Shown here one piece after another: positions 24,991-33,126 of a stretch of DNA of 64,000 nucleotides (the stretch's first letter is position 1; each line of letters starts with the position of its first letter). Location of the stretch: assembly GCA_036389485.1 (NCBI GenBank), contig DASVPR010000023.1, positions 62,001-126,000 of the forward strand, read 5' to 3'. The notes under the pieces were generated by a model that ran no database searches, was not told the DNA's origin, and worked only from the letters and a program-made list of their open reading frames with translations. The position numbers were made by a program, and so were the translations under genes. This DNA comes from CADCVT01 sp036389485 (GTDB taxonomy: Bacteria > Actinomycetota > Thermoleophilia > Solirubrobacterales > Solirubrobacteraceae).

Positions 24991-25632
24991 GTGACGAAGC
25001 TCGTCGTCATCGACGACCACGAGGCGCTGCGGAGCGGCCTCGAGGTCCTTCTCTCCCAGGCGGGCCTGGACGTCGTCGGCGCGGCCGGGAACGTCGCCGC
25101 GGGGATGGACCTCGTCGACCACACGGAGCCCGACCTGGCGCTCGTCGACATCCGGCTGCCGGACGGCAGCGGGATTGATTTAACCCGTCAGCTGCTCCAG
25201 CGGCATCCGAACCTCGCCGTCGTGCTCTACACCGGCGACGCCGACGCCGAGCTCCTCTACGAGGGGCTGGACAGCGGCGCGCGCGGCTACGTGCTGAAGG
25301 CCGGCTCGATGGACGAGCTCCTCTCCGCGATCAACCAGGTGGCCGAGGGCGGCTCGTACGTCGACCCGCGCCTGGACCGGATCCTGCTGTCGCCGCGCGC
25401 GACGTCGCACGTCCCGCAGCTGTCGCCGCGCGAGCGGGAGATCATGCACCTGATGGCCGAGGGCCACACCGCGGAGCAGATCGGCGACCAGATCACGGTG
25501 AGCGTCGAGACCGTGCGCACCCACGTGCGCAACGTGATCCGCAAGCTGCAGGCCCGCAACCGCGTGCACGCGATCGCGATCGCCCTCGAGCGCGGAGAGA
25601 TCCAGCTCGAGACCCAGCCGGGCGATGTCTGA
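24991..25632 (+). CDS. NarL/FixJ-type response regulator
   Basis: A 213-residue two-component regulator. The receiver domain (1-120) has acidic pair Asp8/Asp9, phosphoacceptor Asp53 in LVDIRLPDGSG and the conserved Lys in GYVLKAGS. The LuxR-type HTH (about 145-205) has LSPREREIMHLMAEGHTAEQ and SVETVRTHVRNVIRKL. No full histidine kinase is nearby; instead the next gene, overlapping by 8 bp, encodes only an H-box domain. GTG start with no visible Shine-Dalgarno. Confidence 0.93.
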   Translation: MTKLVVIDDHEALRSGLEVLLSQAGLDVVGAAGNVAAGMDLVDHTEPDLALVDIRLPDGSGIDLTRQLLQRHPNLAVVLYTGDADAELLYEGLDSGARGYVLKAGSMDELLSAINQVAEGGSYVDPRLDRILLSPRATSHVPQLSPREREIMHLMAEGHTAEQIGDQITVSVETVRTHVRNVIRKLQARNRVHAIAIALERGEIQLETQPGDV

Positions 25633-25819
25633 CGGCGCGCCTGATCCGCTCGGCAAGCTCATCCACGACCTCCGAAGCCCTCTGATGGTGGCCGAGGGCT
25701 TCGCGCAGCTGCTCGCCCGCGACGACGGCTCGCTGTCGGCCGAGCAGCGGGCCGACTTCGCGAAGCGCATCGAGTCGGCGATGGCCGACATGCGCGCGCT
25801 GCTCGACGCCGCCCGCTAG
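25625..25819 (+). CDS. standalone HisKA (H-box) mini-protein
   Basis: A 64-residue protein that consists of only a histidine-kinase dimerisation/phosphoacceptor hairpin. KLIHDLRSPLMVAEGFAQLL carries the phosphoacceptor-type His14 followed by the usual Asp-Leu-Arg-Ser-Pro-Leu, and a second amphipathic helix follows. There is no HATPase domain: the stop at 25817-25819 is in the shared CTAG with the convergent gene. Its ATG overlaps the response regulator by 8 bp, so the two are coupled. It could be a phosphotransfer partner or dimerising inhibitor for that regulator, or a truncated kinase. Confidence 0.75.
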   Translation: MSDGAPDPLGKLIHDLRSPLMVAEGFAQLLARDDGSLSAEQRADFAKRIESAMADMRALLDAAR

Positions 25820-26115
25820 AGCCGGCAGCCCGACTCGTCCGCCTCGCCGGAGGCGTCGATCTCGATGAAGCAGCGGTCCTCGCCGCGTTCGTAGTCGACG
25901 GAGCAGAGGAACGTGTCGTCGGTGATCTTCTCGCAGTCGACCTTTGTGATCGCGCCGACGCGGCCGGGGTCGCGCCCGATCGTCTCCAGGTCGTTGCGCA
26001 GGCGCTTCTCCGCCGTCGCCGTCCTCTTGGCGTCGCTCAGCGCCGGCTCCTCCTCATCGCCGCACGCGCCGAGCGTCAGCGCGGCGAGGACCACGAGCAC
26101 CGCCGCGCGGCGCAC
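25816..26115 (-). CDS. small lipoprotein of unknown function
   Basis: A 99-residue exported lipoprotein with signal segment VLVVLAALTLGAC (lipobox Cys18), an acidic tether (GDEEEP) and a small domain with three further cysteines (VDCEKI, FLCSVDY, DRCFIEID) plus a C-terminal SGCRL. The repeated strand pattern FLCSVDYERG/CFIEID resembles short DUF4333-like lipoprotein domains, which is tentative. GTG start; 2 bp after the stop of the upstream exported protein gene, so likely the last gene of a five-gene operon. Confidence 0.75.
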   Translation of the reverse strand: MRRAAVLVVLAALTLGACGDEEEPALSDAKRTATAEKRLRNDLETIGRDPGRVGAITKVDCEKITDDTFLCSVDYERGEDRCFIEIDASGEADESGCRL

Positions 26116-26117
26116 GC

Positions 26118-26717
26118 TCAGCAGCCCTTGGCGACCGCGCGGCGCGCCGCGGCGACCCTGCGCTTCGCGGCGCGCCTGCGCTTCGCCCCGCGGGCGCGCC
26201 GAAGCGCCTTCTGCGCGGCGGCGAGGCGGTCGCGCGCGTCCTGGCAGGGCGGCGGGCGCAGGCCGGCCGGCGCGTCGGTCGTCACCGGGCCTTCGATGAG
26301 GATGCGGTAGGACGCGTCGCGCGGCGTGCAGCCGCGCTCGCCGTCGATCCGCACGTAGTAGCGCTCGTGGCCGTTCGCGGTGACCGGGACGTCGCGCGCG
26401 TCGTCCGCCGCCAGCGAGAAGCTGAAGATCGCGTCGGCGTCGCTGTCGAGGACGGCGGCCGTGAGCAGCGTGCACGTGTCGCCGCCCGAGGTGTTCGCGA
26501 TCCCCACGTTCAGCTCGCCGGCGCCCGACGAGTAGAAGACGAACCAGTCGCGGTCTGCGCTTCCGGTGAGGCTCCCGGTGTGAACGGCGCCGCCGGCGAG
26601 GGGGCCGCTCGCCTGGCGGACGTCGCCGTTCGGCTCGTCGTCGGCGGTCTGCGCCGAGGCGGCCGCGGGGGCGGCGAGCGCAAGGGCGACGGCGGCGACG
26701 AGGGCGCGGCGGAGCAT
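26118..26717 (-). CDS. secreted protein with a PPC-like beta domain
   Basis: A 199-residue exported protein. A signal peptide (1-22, ending ASAQTADD) is followed by a beta-sandwich region (about 25-135) with GSLTGSADRDWFVFYSSG and HERYYVRIDGE, which resembles the bacterial pre-peptidase C-terminal domain. A very basic Ala/Arg/Lys-rich helix (about 155-197) ends in Cys. The basic tail could bind acidic wall polymers. Function unknown. It sits between the GST gene and a small lipoprotein gene in the same operon. Confidence 0.75.
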   Translation of the reverse strand: MLRRALVAAVALALAAPAAASAQTADDEPNGDVRQASGPLAGGAVHTGSLTGSADRDWFVFYSSGAGELNVGIANTSGGDTCTLLTAAVLDSDADAIFSFSLAADDARDVPVTANGHERYYVRIDGERGCTPRDASYRILIEGPVTTDAPAGLRPPPCQDARDRLAAAQKALRRARGAKRRRAAKRRVAAARRAVAKGC

Positions 26718-26731
26718 GCGTCGCGCCGAGC

Positions 26732-27469
26732 CTACCGGTGGCGGGCGTACGTGGCGCGGGCCCAGTCGAGCAGGCCGGACTCCGCCAGCGCGTCGCGCAC
26801 GGGCGCGTACCGCGGGTGGTCGCGCTGGGGCTGCGGGTACGGGAACTGCGGCGGCGCGACGAGCGGCGCGACCAGCGCGGCCAGGGTGAGGTCGGCGACC
26901 GTGAAGCGGTCGCCGACGAGGTGGCCGCTCTCGCCGACCTCGGCCTTGAACCGCTCGCCGGCCGCGCGCACCTTCGCGAACGCGCCCGCGACCGTCTCCT
27001 CGCTCAGGGCGAACTGGCCCTCGATCTGCTTGCGGATGCCGCCGAACCCGGCGCGCGCGGCGGCGCGCGCGCGCCCGCGCAGGTCCGGCATGAACGTCGA
27101 CAGCCACAGGTCCGGGTCCGGCAGCGCGTGGTGCATCGCCAGGATCCGCGAGTACGGCCCCAGCTCCTCGTCGAAGAGCTCCTCGAGCTCGAGCGCACGC
27201 CGGCGCTCCTCGGGATCCGAGGGATAGAGCGGAGGGTCCGGCTTGCGGCGCTCGAGCGTCTCGATGATCCGCGACGAGTCGCCGATCGCCTCGCCGTCGA
27301 GCACGAGGATCGGCAGCGTCTGCCCGCCGGTCAGCCGCTTGGCGATCAGCGGGTGCACGCCGGGGTGCACGGCGCGGCGGCGGTGCGGGAAGCGCTTGTA
27401 GTCGAGCGCCCACCGCGCCTTCTCGTTGTAGTGCGAGACCTTGAGGTGCCAGAGGAGGGGCCGGGTCAT
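26732..27469 (-). CDS. glutathione S-transferase-fold protein
   Basis: A 245-residue protein. The N-terminal thioredoxin fold (about 1-80) has LKVSHYNEKARWALDY and TLPILVLDGEAIGDSSRI, the cis-Pro and Glu/Asp-Ser pair of GSTs. The C-terminal helical domain (about 95-240) has GDRFTVADLTLAALVAPL, the N-capping box motif. Actinobacteria often lack glutathione, so the thiol cosubstrate is uncertain. Its ATG overlaps the upstream HD gene stop (ATGA). Confidence 0.88.
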   Translation of the reverse strand: MTRPLLWHLKVSHYNEKARWALDYKRFPHRRRAVHPGVHPLIAKRLTGGQTLPILVLDGEAIGDSSRIIETLERRKPDPPLYPSDPEERRRALELEELFDEELGPYSRILAMHHALPDPDLWLSTFMPDLRGRARAAARAGFGGIRKQIEGQFALSEETVAGAFAKVRAAGERFKAEVGESGHLVGDRFTVADLTLAALVAPLVAPPQFPYPQPQRDHPRYAPVRDALAESGLLDWARATYARHR

Positions 27470-28122
27470 GCCGCTTCCCGGACATCCTCCTCCCGCCGGC
27501 CGAAGTACGCGCCGGCACCCAGCGCCCGGTCGAAGGCCGACCACGACGCGCCGTCGGGCAGCTCCCTCTCCAACCGGTCGAAGGAGCCGAGGCGACCGCC
27601 GAGGTTGTCGACGAAGTGCACGAGCGTCGCCTCGCGGGTGCACGGCCGGACGGGCGAGCCGTGCTCGAGCGAGCCGTGGTGGCTGAGGATGATGTGGAGG
27701 ACGGCCTGGGCGAGCTCGTCGGGGAAGCCGGGCAGGTCCTCGATCGCGCGCCGGACGCGGTAGTACCCAAGGACGATCTCCCCCTCGAGCCGGCCCGCGT
27801 CGGTGAGCTCGCGCTCGTCGTACGCGTCCAGCTTCCCGATGTCGTGCAGCAGCGCGCCGGTGACCGCGACGTCGCGGTCGATGCCGCCGAACGTGGCGCT
27901 CATCGCGCTGACGCCCTGCGCGACCGTCAGGCAGTGCTCGAGCAGCCCGTGCGGGTACGCGTGGTGGAAGTGCTTCGCCGCGGGCGCGACCTTGAACCGC
28001 TCCCATGCCGGGGAGGCCTCGCCGAAGAAGCGCTCGAGCAGCGCTGACAGATGCGGCTCGCGCACCGTGGCGAGCAGCTCGCGCAGCTCCACCTCCAGTC
28101 GCTCGACATGATCCCCTGTCAC
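27466..28122 (-). CDS. HD-domain hydrolase, YhaM-like without the OB domain
   Basis: A 218-residue protein with the metal-binding HD core HHAYPHGLLEHCLTVAQG (about 58-75), ALLHDIGK (about 96-103) and a distal ILSHHGSLEHGS, matching the HD half of YhaM-type 3'-5' exoribonucleases. The N-terminal OB-fold RNA-binding half of YhaM is missing, so a different or reduced substrate range is likely. GTG start (two tandem GTGs, 28122 or 28125). It lies in a leftward operon between EcsC and GST genes. Confidence 0.8.
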   Translation of the reverse strand: MTGDHVERLEVELRELLATVREPHLSALLERFFGEASPAWERFKVAPAAKHFHHAYPHGLLEHCLTVAQGVSAMSATFGGIDRDVAVTGALLHDIGKLDAYDERELTDAGRLEGEIVLGYYRVRRAIEDLPGFPDELAQAVLHIILSHHGSLEHGSPVRPCTREATLVHFVDNLGGRLGSFDRLERELPDGASWSAFDRALGAGAYFGRREEDVREAA

Positions 28123-28159
28123 CACGGCCGCGGAAGATATGCCTGCATGCGGACGCCAT

Positions 28160-28789
28160 TCAGCCGCCGTAGAAGCGGATCGCGTCGTCCGCGAGCGCGC
28201 GCGTCGATCGTTCGTTCCCGATCGAGTTGACGAAGATCGCGAAGCCGGGGATGAGCTTGCCGCCCATGCGCGCGGCACCCCGCTTCGCGGCCGCGCGCAT
28301 GAGCCGCTCGGCCACCTTCTCGTCGCCCGACTGCTCGAGCTTTCGCTGCGTCGCCGACACCGCGAGGGGGCCCGACGCGCCATCCAAAGACGCGCGCGCG
28401 GCGGCGGGGTCGTCGAAGAGGTCCCACAGCACGAGCAGCTCGGCCGGGCGCATCCGGTCGCGCGGGTCGAAGCCGTACGCCGCCGCGATGTAGAAGACCA
28501 TCCGCGACTGGATCCACAGCATCAGCGCGATGTCCGGCAGCACGGTGTAGAAGCCGCCGACGCCCGTCGCCGCGCCGCTGAACCGCGCCAGCCGGGCGTG
28601 CGAGCGCTTGGCCGAGCGCGCCAGCTTGCGCGGCTCGCGCCCGCCCTGCGCCGCGACCCACTCGGCGGCGGCCGGGCCGTGCCGGTCGGCGGCGGCGAGC
28701 GCGAGATGCTCCGGCGCGCGCACCGGATCGGCGCGCAGCGCGCCGAGCAGCCCGTCGGGAAGGTGCGGCCTGACGTCGTCGGTCTCCAC
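28160..28789 (-). CDS. EcsC family protein
   Basis: A 209-residue protein with the EcsC signature region: a hydrophobic stretch GVGGFYTVLPDIALMLW (about 76-92), IAAAYGFDPRDRMRP and a later GGKLIPGFAIFVNSIGNE. EcsC proteins accompany membrane or export functions, but their biochemical role is not established. GTG start; the first gene of the leftward operon that continues with HD, GST and two exported proteins. Divergent from an MFS transporter 20 bp away. Confidence 0.82.
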   Translation of the reverse strand: METDDVRPHLPDGLLGALRADPVRAPEHLALAAADRHGPAAAEWVAAQGGREPRKLARSAKRSHARLARFSGAATGVGGFYTVLPDIALMLWIQSRMVFYIAAAYGFDPRDRMRPAELLVLWDLFDDPAAARASLDGASGPLAVSATQRKLEQSGDEKVAERLMRAAAKRGAARMGGKLIPGFAIFVNSIGNERSTRALADDAIRFYGG

Positions 28790-28809
28790 GGACGGGGATG
28801 ATGCCCGCC

Positions 28810-30261
28810 GTGCACGAGAACAAGTGGCTGACCCTGGTCGCGGTCTGCATCGCGACCTTCATGCTCCTGCTCGACATCACGATCGTGAACGTCGCGCTGC
28901 CGGAGATCAAGGAGGACCTGAACGCGAGCTTCACCGACGTCGAGTGGGTCGTGAACGCGTACGCGCTCGGGCTGGCGTCGCTGCTGCTCCTGTCCGGCTC
29001 GCTCGGCGACCGGCTCGGCCGCCGCCTCGTGTTCACCGTCGGCCTCGTGCTCTTCGTCCTCGCCTCGATCGCGTGCGGGCTGTCCGAGTCGGCAAACGTC
29101 CTCAACGTCGCGCGCGCGCTCCAGGGCATCGGCGGGTCCGCGATGTTCGCGACGTCGCTGGCGCTGATCGCCGGCGCGTTCGAGGGCCGCGACCGCGCGA
29201 CCGCGATCGGCGCGTGGGGCGCGACGATCGGCGCCGCGGTCGCGATCGGCCCGCTCGTCGGAGGGGTGTGCACCGAGCACCTCGGGTGGGAGTCGATCTT
29301 CTTCCTCAACGTCCCGATCGGCGCGCTCGCCGTGTTCGTCACGCTGCGCTACGTCGCCGAGTCCAAGGCGCCCGGCACGCGCGACATCGACTGGACCGGC
29401 GCCGCCATCTTCTCCGCCGCGCTCTTCCTGCTCGTCTTCGCGCTCGTCCGCGGCAACGCCGAGGGCTGGGGCAGCGGGCTCATCCTGTTCTGCCTGTCGT
29501 GGAGCGCCGCGCTGCTGCTCGTCTGGCTCGTGGTCGAGCTGCGCGTGAAGGACCCGACGTTCGACCTGAGCCTCTTCCGCAACCGGTCGTTCAACGGCGT
29601 GTCGATCGCGGCGTTCGCGCTCAGCGCGTCGATGTTCGCGATGTTCCTCTACCAGACCCTGTTCATCCAGAACCAGCTCGGCTACGGGCCGCTCGAGGCC
29701 GGCCTGCGCTTCCTGCCGACGACGCTCGTCGCGTTCGTCGTGGCGCCGATCGCGGCGAACCTCGCCGAGCGCTGGCCGCCGCGCTGGTTCTTCGGCATCG
29801 GGCTCGGGCTGGTCGGGGTCGGCCTGCTGCTCATGCGCAACGTCACGCCGGAGTCGGACTGGCAGACGCTCCTGCCCGGCTTCATCGTCGCCGGCATAGG
29901 CGTCGGGTGCACCAACCCGATCATCGCGTCGGTCGCCGTCGGCGTCGTCGAGCCGCGCGAGGCGGGGATGGCGAGCGGGATCAGCGGCACGTTCCGCCAG
30001 GTCGGGATCGCGACCGGCATCGCGGCGCTGGGCGCGATCTTCCAGTCGCGCCTCGCCGCAGGCGTCCCGGGCGACGCGCCCGACCAGGGCGCGGTGCTCG
30101 CCTCGACGCCGCTCGACAAGATCCCGCCCGAGCTGCGCGACGCCGTCCACACCGGCTTCGTCGGCGCCTTCGACGACATCCTCCTCGTGGCCGGGCTCGT
30201 CGCCCTCGCGGGCGCGGCCGCGTCGGTCGCCCTCGTGAGGACGCGTGCAGCCGCTCATTGA
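28810..30261 (+). CDS. MFS transporter, DHA2 drug:H+ antiporter type
   Basis: A roughly 483-residue transporter with about 14 predicted helices. Motif LLDITIVNVALPEI in helix 1 and the loop 2-3 motif SGSLGDRLGRRLVF define DHA2-type multidrug exporters (EmrB/QacA-like); GPLVGGVCTEHLGWESIFFLN is the helix 5 antiporter motif. GTG 28810 is preferred because a GATGAT box lies 7 nt before it; ATGs at 28798 and 28801 fall inside that box and would add four or three residues. Overlaps the next gene by 17 bp. Confidence 0.9.
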   Translation: MHENKWLTLVAVCIATFMLLLDITIVNVALPEIKEDLNASFTDVEWVVNAYALGLASLLLLSGSLGDRLGRRLVFTVGLVLFVLASIACGLSESANVLNVARALQGIGGSAMFATSLALIAGAFEGRDRATAIGAWGATIGAAVAIGPLVGGVCTEHLGWESIFFLNVPIGALAVFVTLRYVAESKAPGTRDIDWTGAAIFSAALFLLVFALVRGNAEGWGSGLILFCLSWSAALLLVWLVVELRVKDPTFDLSLFRNRSFNGVSIAAFALSASMFAMFLYQTLFIQNQLGYGPLEAGLRFLPTTLVAFVVAPIAANLAERWPPRWFFGIGLGLVGVGLLLMRNVTPESDWQTLLPGFIVAGIGVGCTNPIIASVAVGVVEPREAGMASGISGTFRQVGIATGIAALGAIFQSRLAAGVPGDAPDQGAVLASTPLDKIPPELRDAVHTGFVGAFDDILLVAGLVALAGAAASVALVRTRAAAH

Positions 30262-31111
30262 GCACCGCCTCGAGCTGGCCGGCCGCTCGACGCGCGCGCT
30301 CGAGCTGGAGGGCGAGGGCCGGCCGATCGTGTTGCTGCACGGCTACGCCGACTCCGCCGACACGTGGCGCCTGGTCCTCGACCGGCTCGCGCGCGCCGAC
30401 CGCCGCGCGCTGGCGGTCGACCTGCCTGGCTTCGGCGCCGCGGATCCGCTCGACGACGGGCCGGTCCTCCCGCAGCTCGACGCGCTGGCGGCCGCGGCCG
30501 TCGAGTACGCGCACGAGCAGGCGCACGGCGCGCCCGTCGTCCTCGGCGGCAACTCGCTGGGCGGGGCGCTCGCGCTCCGCGCCGCCGAGCGGCCCGAGCT
30601 GCCGCTCGCCGGGATCGTCCCCGTCGCTCCGGCGGGCCTCGACATGCCGCGGTGGTTCACGATCATCGAGCGCGACCCGATCGTGCGGTGGATCCTCGCG
30701 GCGCCGGTGCCACTGCCCGAGCAGGTCCTGCGCACGGCGGTCGGCGAGGCGTACCGCCAGCTCGCGTTCGCCAACCCGCGCAAGGCTCGCAAGGAGGTCG
30801 TGCGCGCGTTCACCGACCACCACCGCGACCGCTCCAGCGTGCACCGCATCCTCGGCAACGGCCGGCGCCTGCTGCCCGAGCTGGAGGAGCCGTTCCGGCT
30901 CGAGCGCATCCGCTGCCCCGTGCTCCTCATCTGGGGCGACCGCGACCGGATGGTCACCCACAAGGGCGCCGACGCGGTGACCGGCGCGCTGCCGGACACG
31001 ACCTACGAGCTGCTGCCCGGGATCGGCCACTGCCCGCAGATCGAGGCGGCCGATCGCGTCGCCGAGCTGCTCCTGACGTTCGGCGAGGGCTCTTCACAGC
31101 GCGCGGCCTGA
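30245..31111 (+). CDS. alpha/beta hydrolase
   Basis: A 288-residue alpha/beta hydrolase fold protein. The oxyanion-hole motif LLHGYADSADTW (30-41), nucleophile elbow GGNSLGG (Ser104), the acid in LLIWGDRDRMV and the His in GIGHCPQIE give a complete catalytic triad. It resembles carboxylesterase/hydrolase enzymes acting on small esters. The GTG start overlaps the MFS gene by 17 bp, so it is likely co-translated with the exporter. Confidence 0.88.
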   Translation: MQPLIEHRLELAGRSTRALELEGEGRPIVLLHGYADSADTWRLVLDRLARADRRALAVDLPGFGAADPLDDGPVLPQLDALAAAAVEYAHEQAHGAPVVLGGNSLGGALALRAAERPELPLAGIVPVAPAGLDMPRWFTIIERDPIVRWILAAPVPLPEQVLRTAVGEAYRQLAFANPRKARKEVVRAFTDHHRDRSSVHRILGNGRRLLPELEEPFRLERIRCPVLLIWGDRDRMVTHKGADAVTGALPDTTYELLPGIGHCPQIEAADRVAELLLTFGEGSSQRAA

Positions 31112-31129
31112 TCGGGCATGATCGCCGCG

Positions 31130-33109
31130 ATGGCGACGCTCGGTGATCGGCTGGCCGCCCGGGATCGGCAGCGGTTCGTCGGCCGCGAGGCCGAGCTCGC
31201 CTTCTTCGACGAGCTGCTCGGCGACGACCCGGCCGCGAACGTCGTCCTCGTCCACGGCCCCGGCGGGATCGGCAAGAGCACGCTGCTGCGCGAGCTGGCG
31301 CGGCGCGGCGAGGCGGCCGGGCGCGGCGCGTTCCTGATCGAGGGCCGCGAGATCGCGCCGGACCCCGACCAGCTCGAGGAGGTCCTCGTCGGCGTCGGGT
31401 CGGAGCCGCGCCCGCTCGTCCTGTTCGACACCTACGAGCGGATGACCGCGATCGGCGGCTGGCTGCGCCGGCGGTTCCTCCCGTCGTTGCCGGCGGGCGC
31501 CGTCGTCGTGCTCGCCGGGCGCCGGCGGCCCGAGGCCGAGTGGTTCCAGGGCGGGTGGGAGCAGGTCACGCGCGAGCTGGAGCTGCGGCCGATGGACGCC
31601 GACGACGCCCGCGCGCTCGCGCACGCCCACGGCGTCGAGGACGAGGCCGCGCTCGCGCCGCTGCTCGAGTGGGCGCAGGACTCGCCGCTCGCGCTGTCGC
31701 TGGGCGCGGACGCCGCGCGCTCCGGCGGGTGGAAGCCCGAGTACGTCGACGAGCGGCCCGACCTCGCCCGCGCGATCCTCCGCCACCTGACGGACTCCGA
31801 GCTCGAGGGCGGCGGCGAGCCGGAGGCGCTGGCGGTCGCGGGGATCGCGCGCGTCGTGACGCCGCGGCTGCTGGCGGACGTCCTCCCGGGGATCGACGCG
31901 GACGCGGCCGATCGCTGGCTGCGCTCGCTGACGTTCGCCGATGCCGTCGCGGAGGGGATCGCGCTGCACGAGCTCGTGCGCAAGGCGGTGCGCGCCGACC
32001 TCAAGCGCCGGCGCCCCGAGCACGAACGCGACCTGCGGCGGCGCATCGCCGACCACCTCCACGCGCGCGCGGCGTCCGGCGAGCTGCGGCTCGTCACCGA
32101 CCTCGCCGACCTGGTGCAGAACCCGGCGCTGCGGTGGGGGCTGGGCGCGGAGGGCTCCGTCGGGCTGCGCGTGGACGCGCTGCGCCCCGACGACCTCGGC
32201 GAGCTCCACGATCGGCTGGAGCGCCGGCACGGCGGCGGCCCCGGCTTCGACGACTGGTGGTCGGCGACGCGGCTGCTCCTCGAGCGCGCGCCGCAGCGCG
32301 CGCTGCTCGTGCGCGACGGCGAGGAGCGGCTGTGCGGCTACTCGTACGCGGTGACGCCGGCGAACGCGCCCGAGGCGGCGGCGGACGACCCGGTCCTCGG
32401 GCCGTGGCTCGCGCACGCCCGCGAGCACGCGCCGGACAGCCAGGCGATCGTGTGGCGCGACGCGGTCGACATCTCCGTCTCGCGCGAGGGCGACGTGACC
32501 TCGCCGGTGCTCGCGCTCGCCAACCTCGCGACGATCCTGCGCTCCGGGCTGCGCAACCCGCGCTGGTCGTACCTGCCGATCGACCCGCAGAACGCGGCGG
32601 CCGTCGAGTTCGCGACCCGCTCGCACGCGCGGCACACGCCGGAGCTCGACTTCGCCGGCCCGCACGGCACGCTGCACTGCTGGATCCTCGACCACGGGGC
32701 CGGCGGGATGATCGGCGGGATCGTGCGGTCGGTGTACGCCGAGCTCGGGCTGCCGATGCCGGAGGCGCCCGCGCCTGTGGCCGTCGTGCCCGACGACGTG
32801 CGCGCCGCGCTCAAGGCGCTCGACCGCCCGACCGAGCTGGCCGCGTCGCCGCTCGCGCGCGGCGGCGACCCCGGCGAGCGCGCCGCGTCGGTGCGCGCGG
32901 TGCTCGAGGAGGCGGCCGAGCGCGCGTTCGGCGGCAGCGCCGAGGAGCGGCTGCTGCGGGACGTGATCCGGCGCGGCTACCTCGATCCGGCCGGCAGCCA
33001 CGAGTCCGTCGCCCACGACCTCCACCTGTCCCGCGCGACGTACTTCCGCAAGCTGAAGACGGCCTCCGATCGCGTCGCGGAGTGGGTCGCCGTACGAAGC
33101 TCGCAGTAG
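31130..33109 (+). CDS. STAND-type AAA ATPase with C-terminal HTH
   Basis: A roughly 659-residue signalling ATPase. The N-terminal NTPase has RFVGREAEL and P-loop GPGGIGKST (about 43-51), a Walker B-like LVLFDTYE, and an arginine-rich ARC-type region. The middle (about 320-560) is of unclear fold, with a possible acyltransferase/GNAT-like segment (NPRWSYLPIDP). The C-terminus carries an HTH (VAHDLHLSRATYFRKLKTA). It is probably an ATP-gated regulator. Start ATG 31130 has a CATGAT box 7 nt upstream; ATG 31118 would place the start in that box. Target unknown. Confidence 0.78.
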   Translation: MATLGDRLAARDRQRFVGREAELAFFDELLGDDPAANVVLVHGPGGIGKSTLLRELARRGEAAGRGAFLIEGREIAPDPDQLEEVLVGVGSEPRPLVLFDTYERMTAIGGWLRRRFLPSLPAGAVVVLAGRRRPEAEWFQGGWEQVTRELELRPMDADDARALAHAHGVEDEAALAPLLEWAQDSPLALSLGADAARSGGWKPEYVDERPDLARAILRHLTDSELEGGGEPEALAVAGIARVVTPRLLADVLPGIDADAADRWLRSLTFADAVAEGIALHELVRKAVRADLKRRRPEHERDLRRRIADHLHARAASGELRLVTDLADLVQNPALRWGLGAEGSVGLRVDALRPDDLGELHDRLERRHGGGPGFDDWWSATRLLLERAPQRALLVRDGEERLCGYSYAVTPANAPEAAADDPVLGPWLAHAREHAPDSQAIVWRDAVDISVSREGDVTSPVLALANLATILRSGLRNPRWSYLPIDPQNAAAVEFATRSHARHTPELDFAGPHGTLHCWILDHGAGGMIGGIVRSVYAELGLPMPEAPAPVAVVPDDVRAALKALDRPTELAASPLARGGDPGERAASVRAVLEEAAERAFGGSAEERLLRDVIRRGYLDPAGSHESVAHDLHLSRATYFRKLKTASDRVAEWVAVRSSQ

Positions 33110-33126
33110 CCTCGTTCCGTACGACG

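Noticed and set aside
25625..25819. Spurious open frame
   Set aside because: The complete H-box motif, the coupling to a response regulator and the shared-stop arrangement support a real short gene.
28522..30258. Long minus-strand open frame opposite the MFS gene
   Set aside because: The translation is dominated by Arg, Asp, Glu and Gln with no domain, and the plus strand encodes an intact DHA2 transporter.
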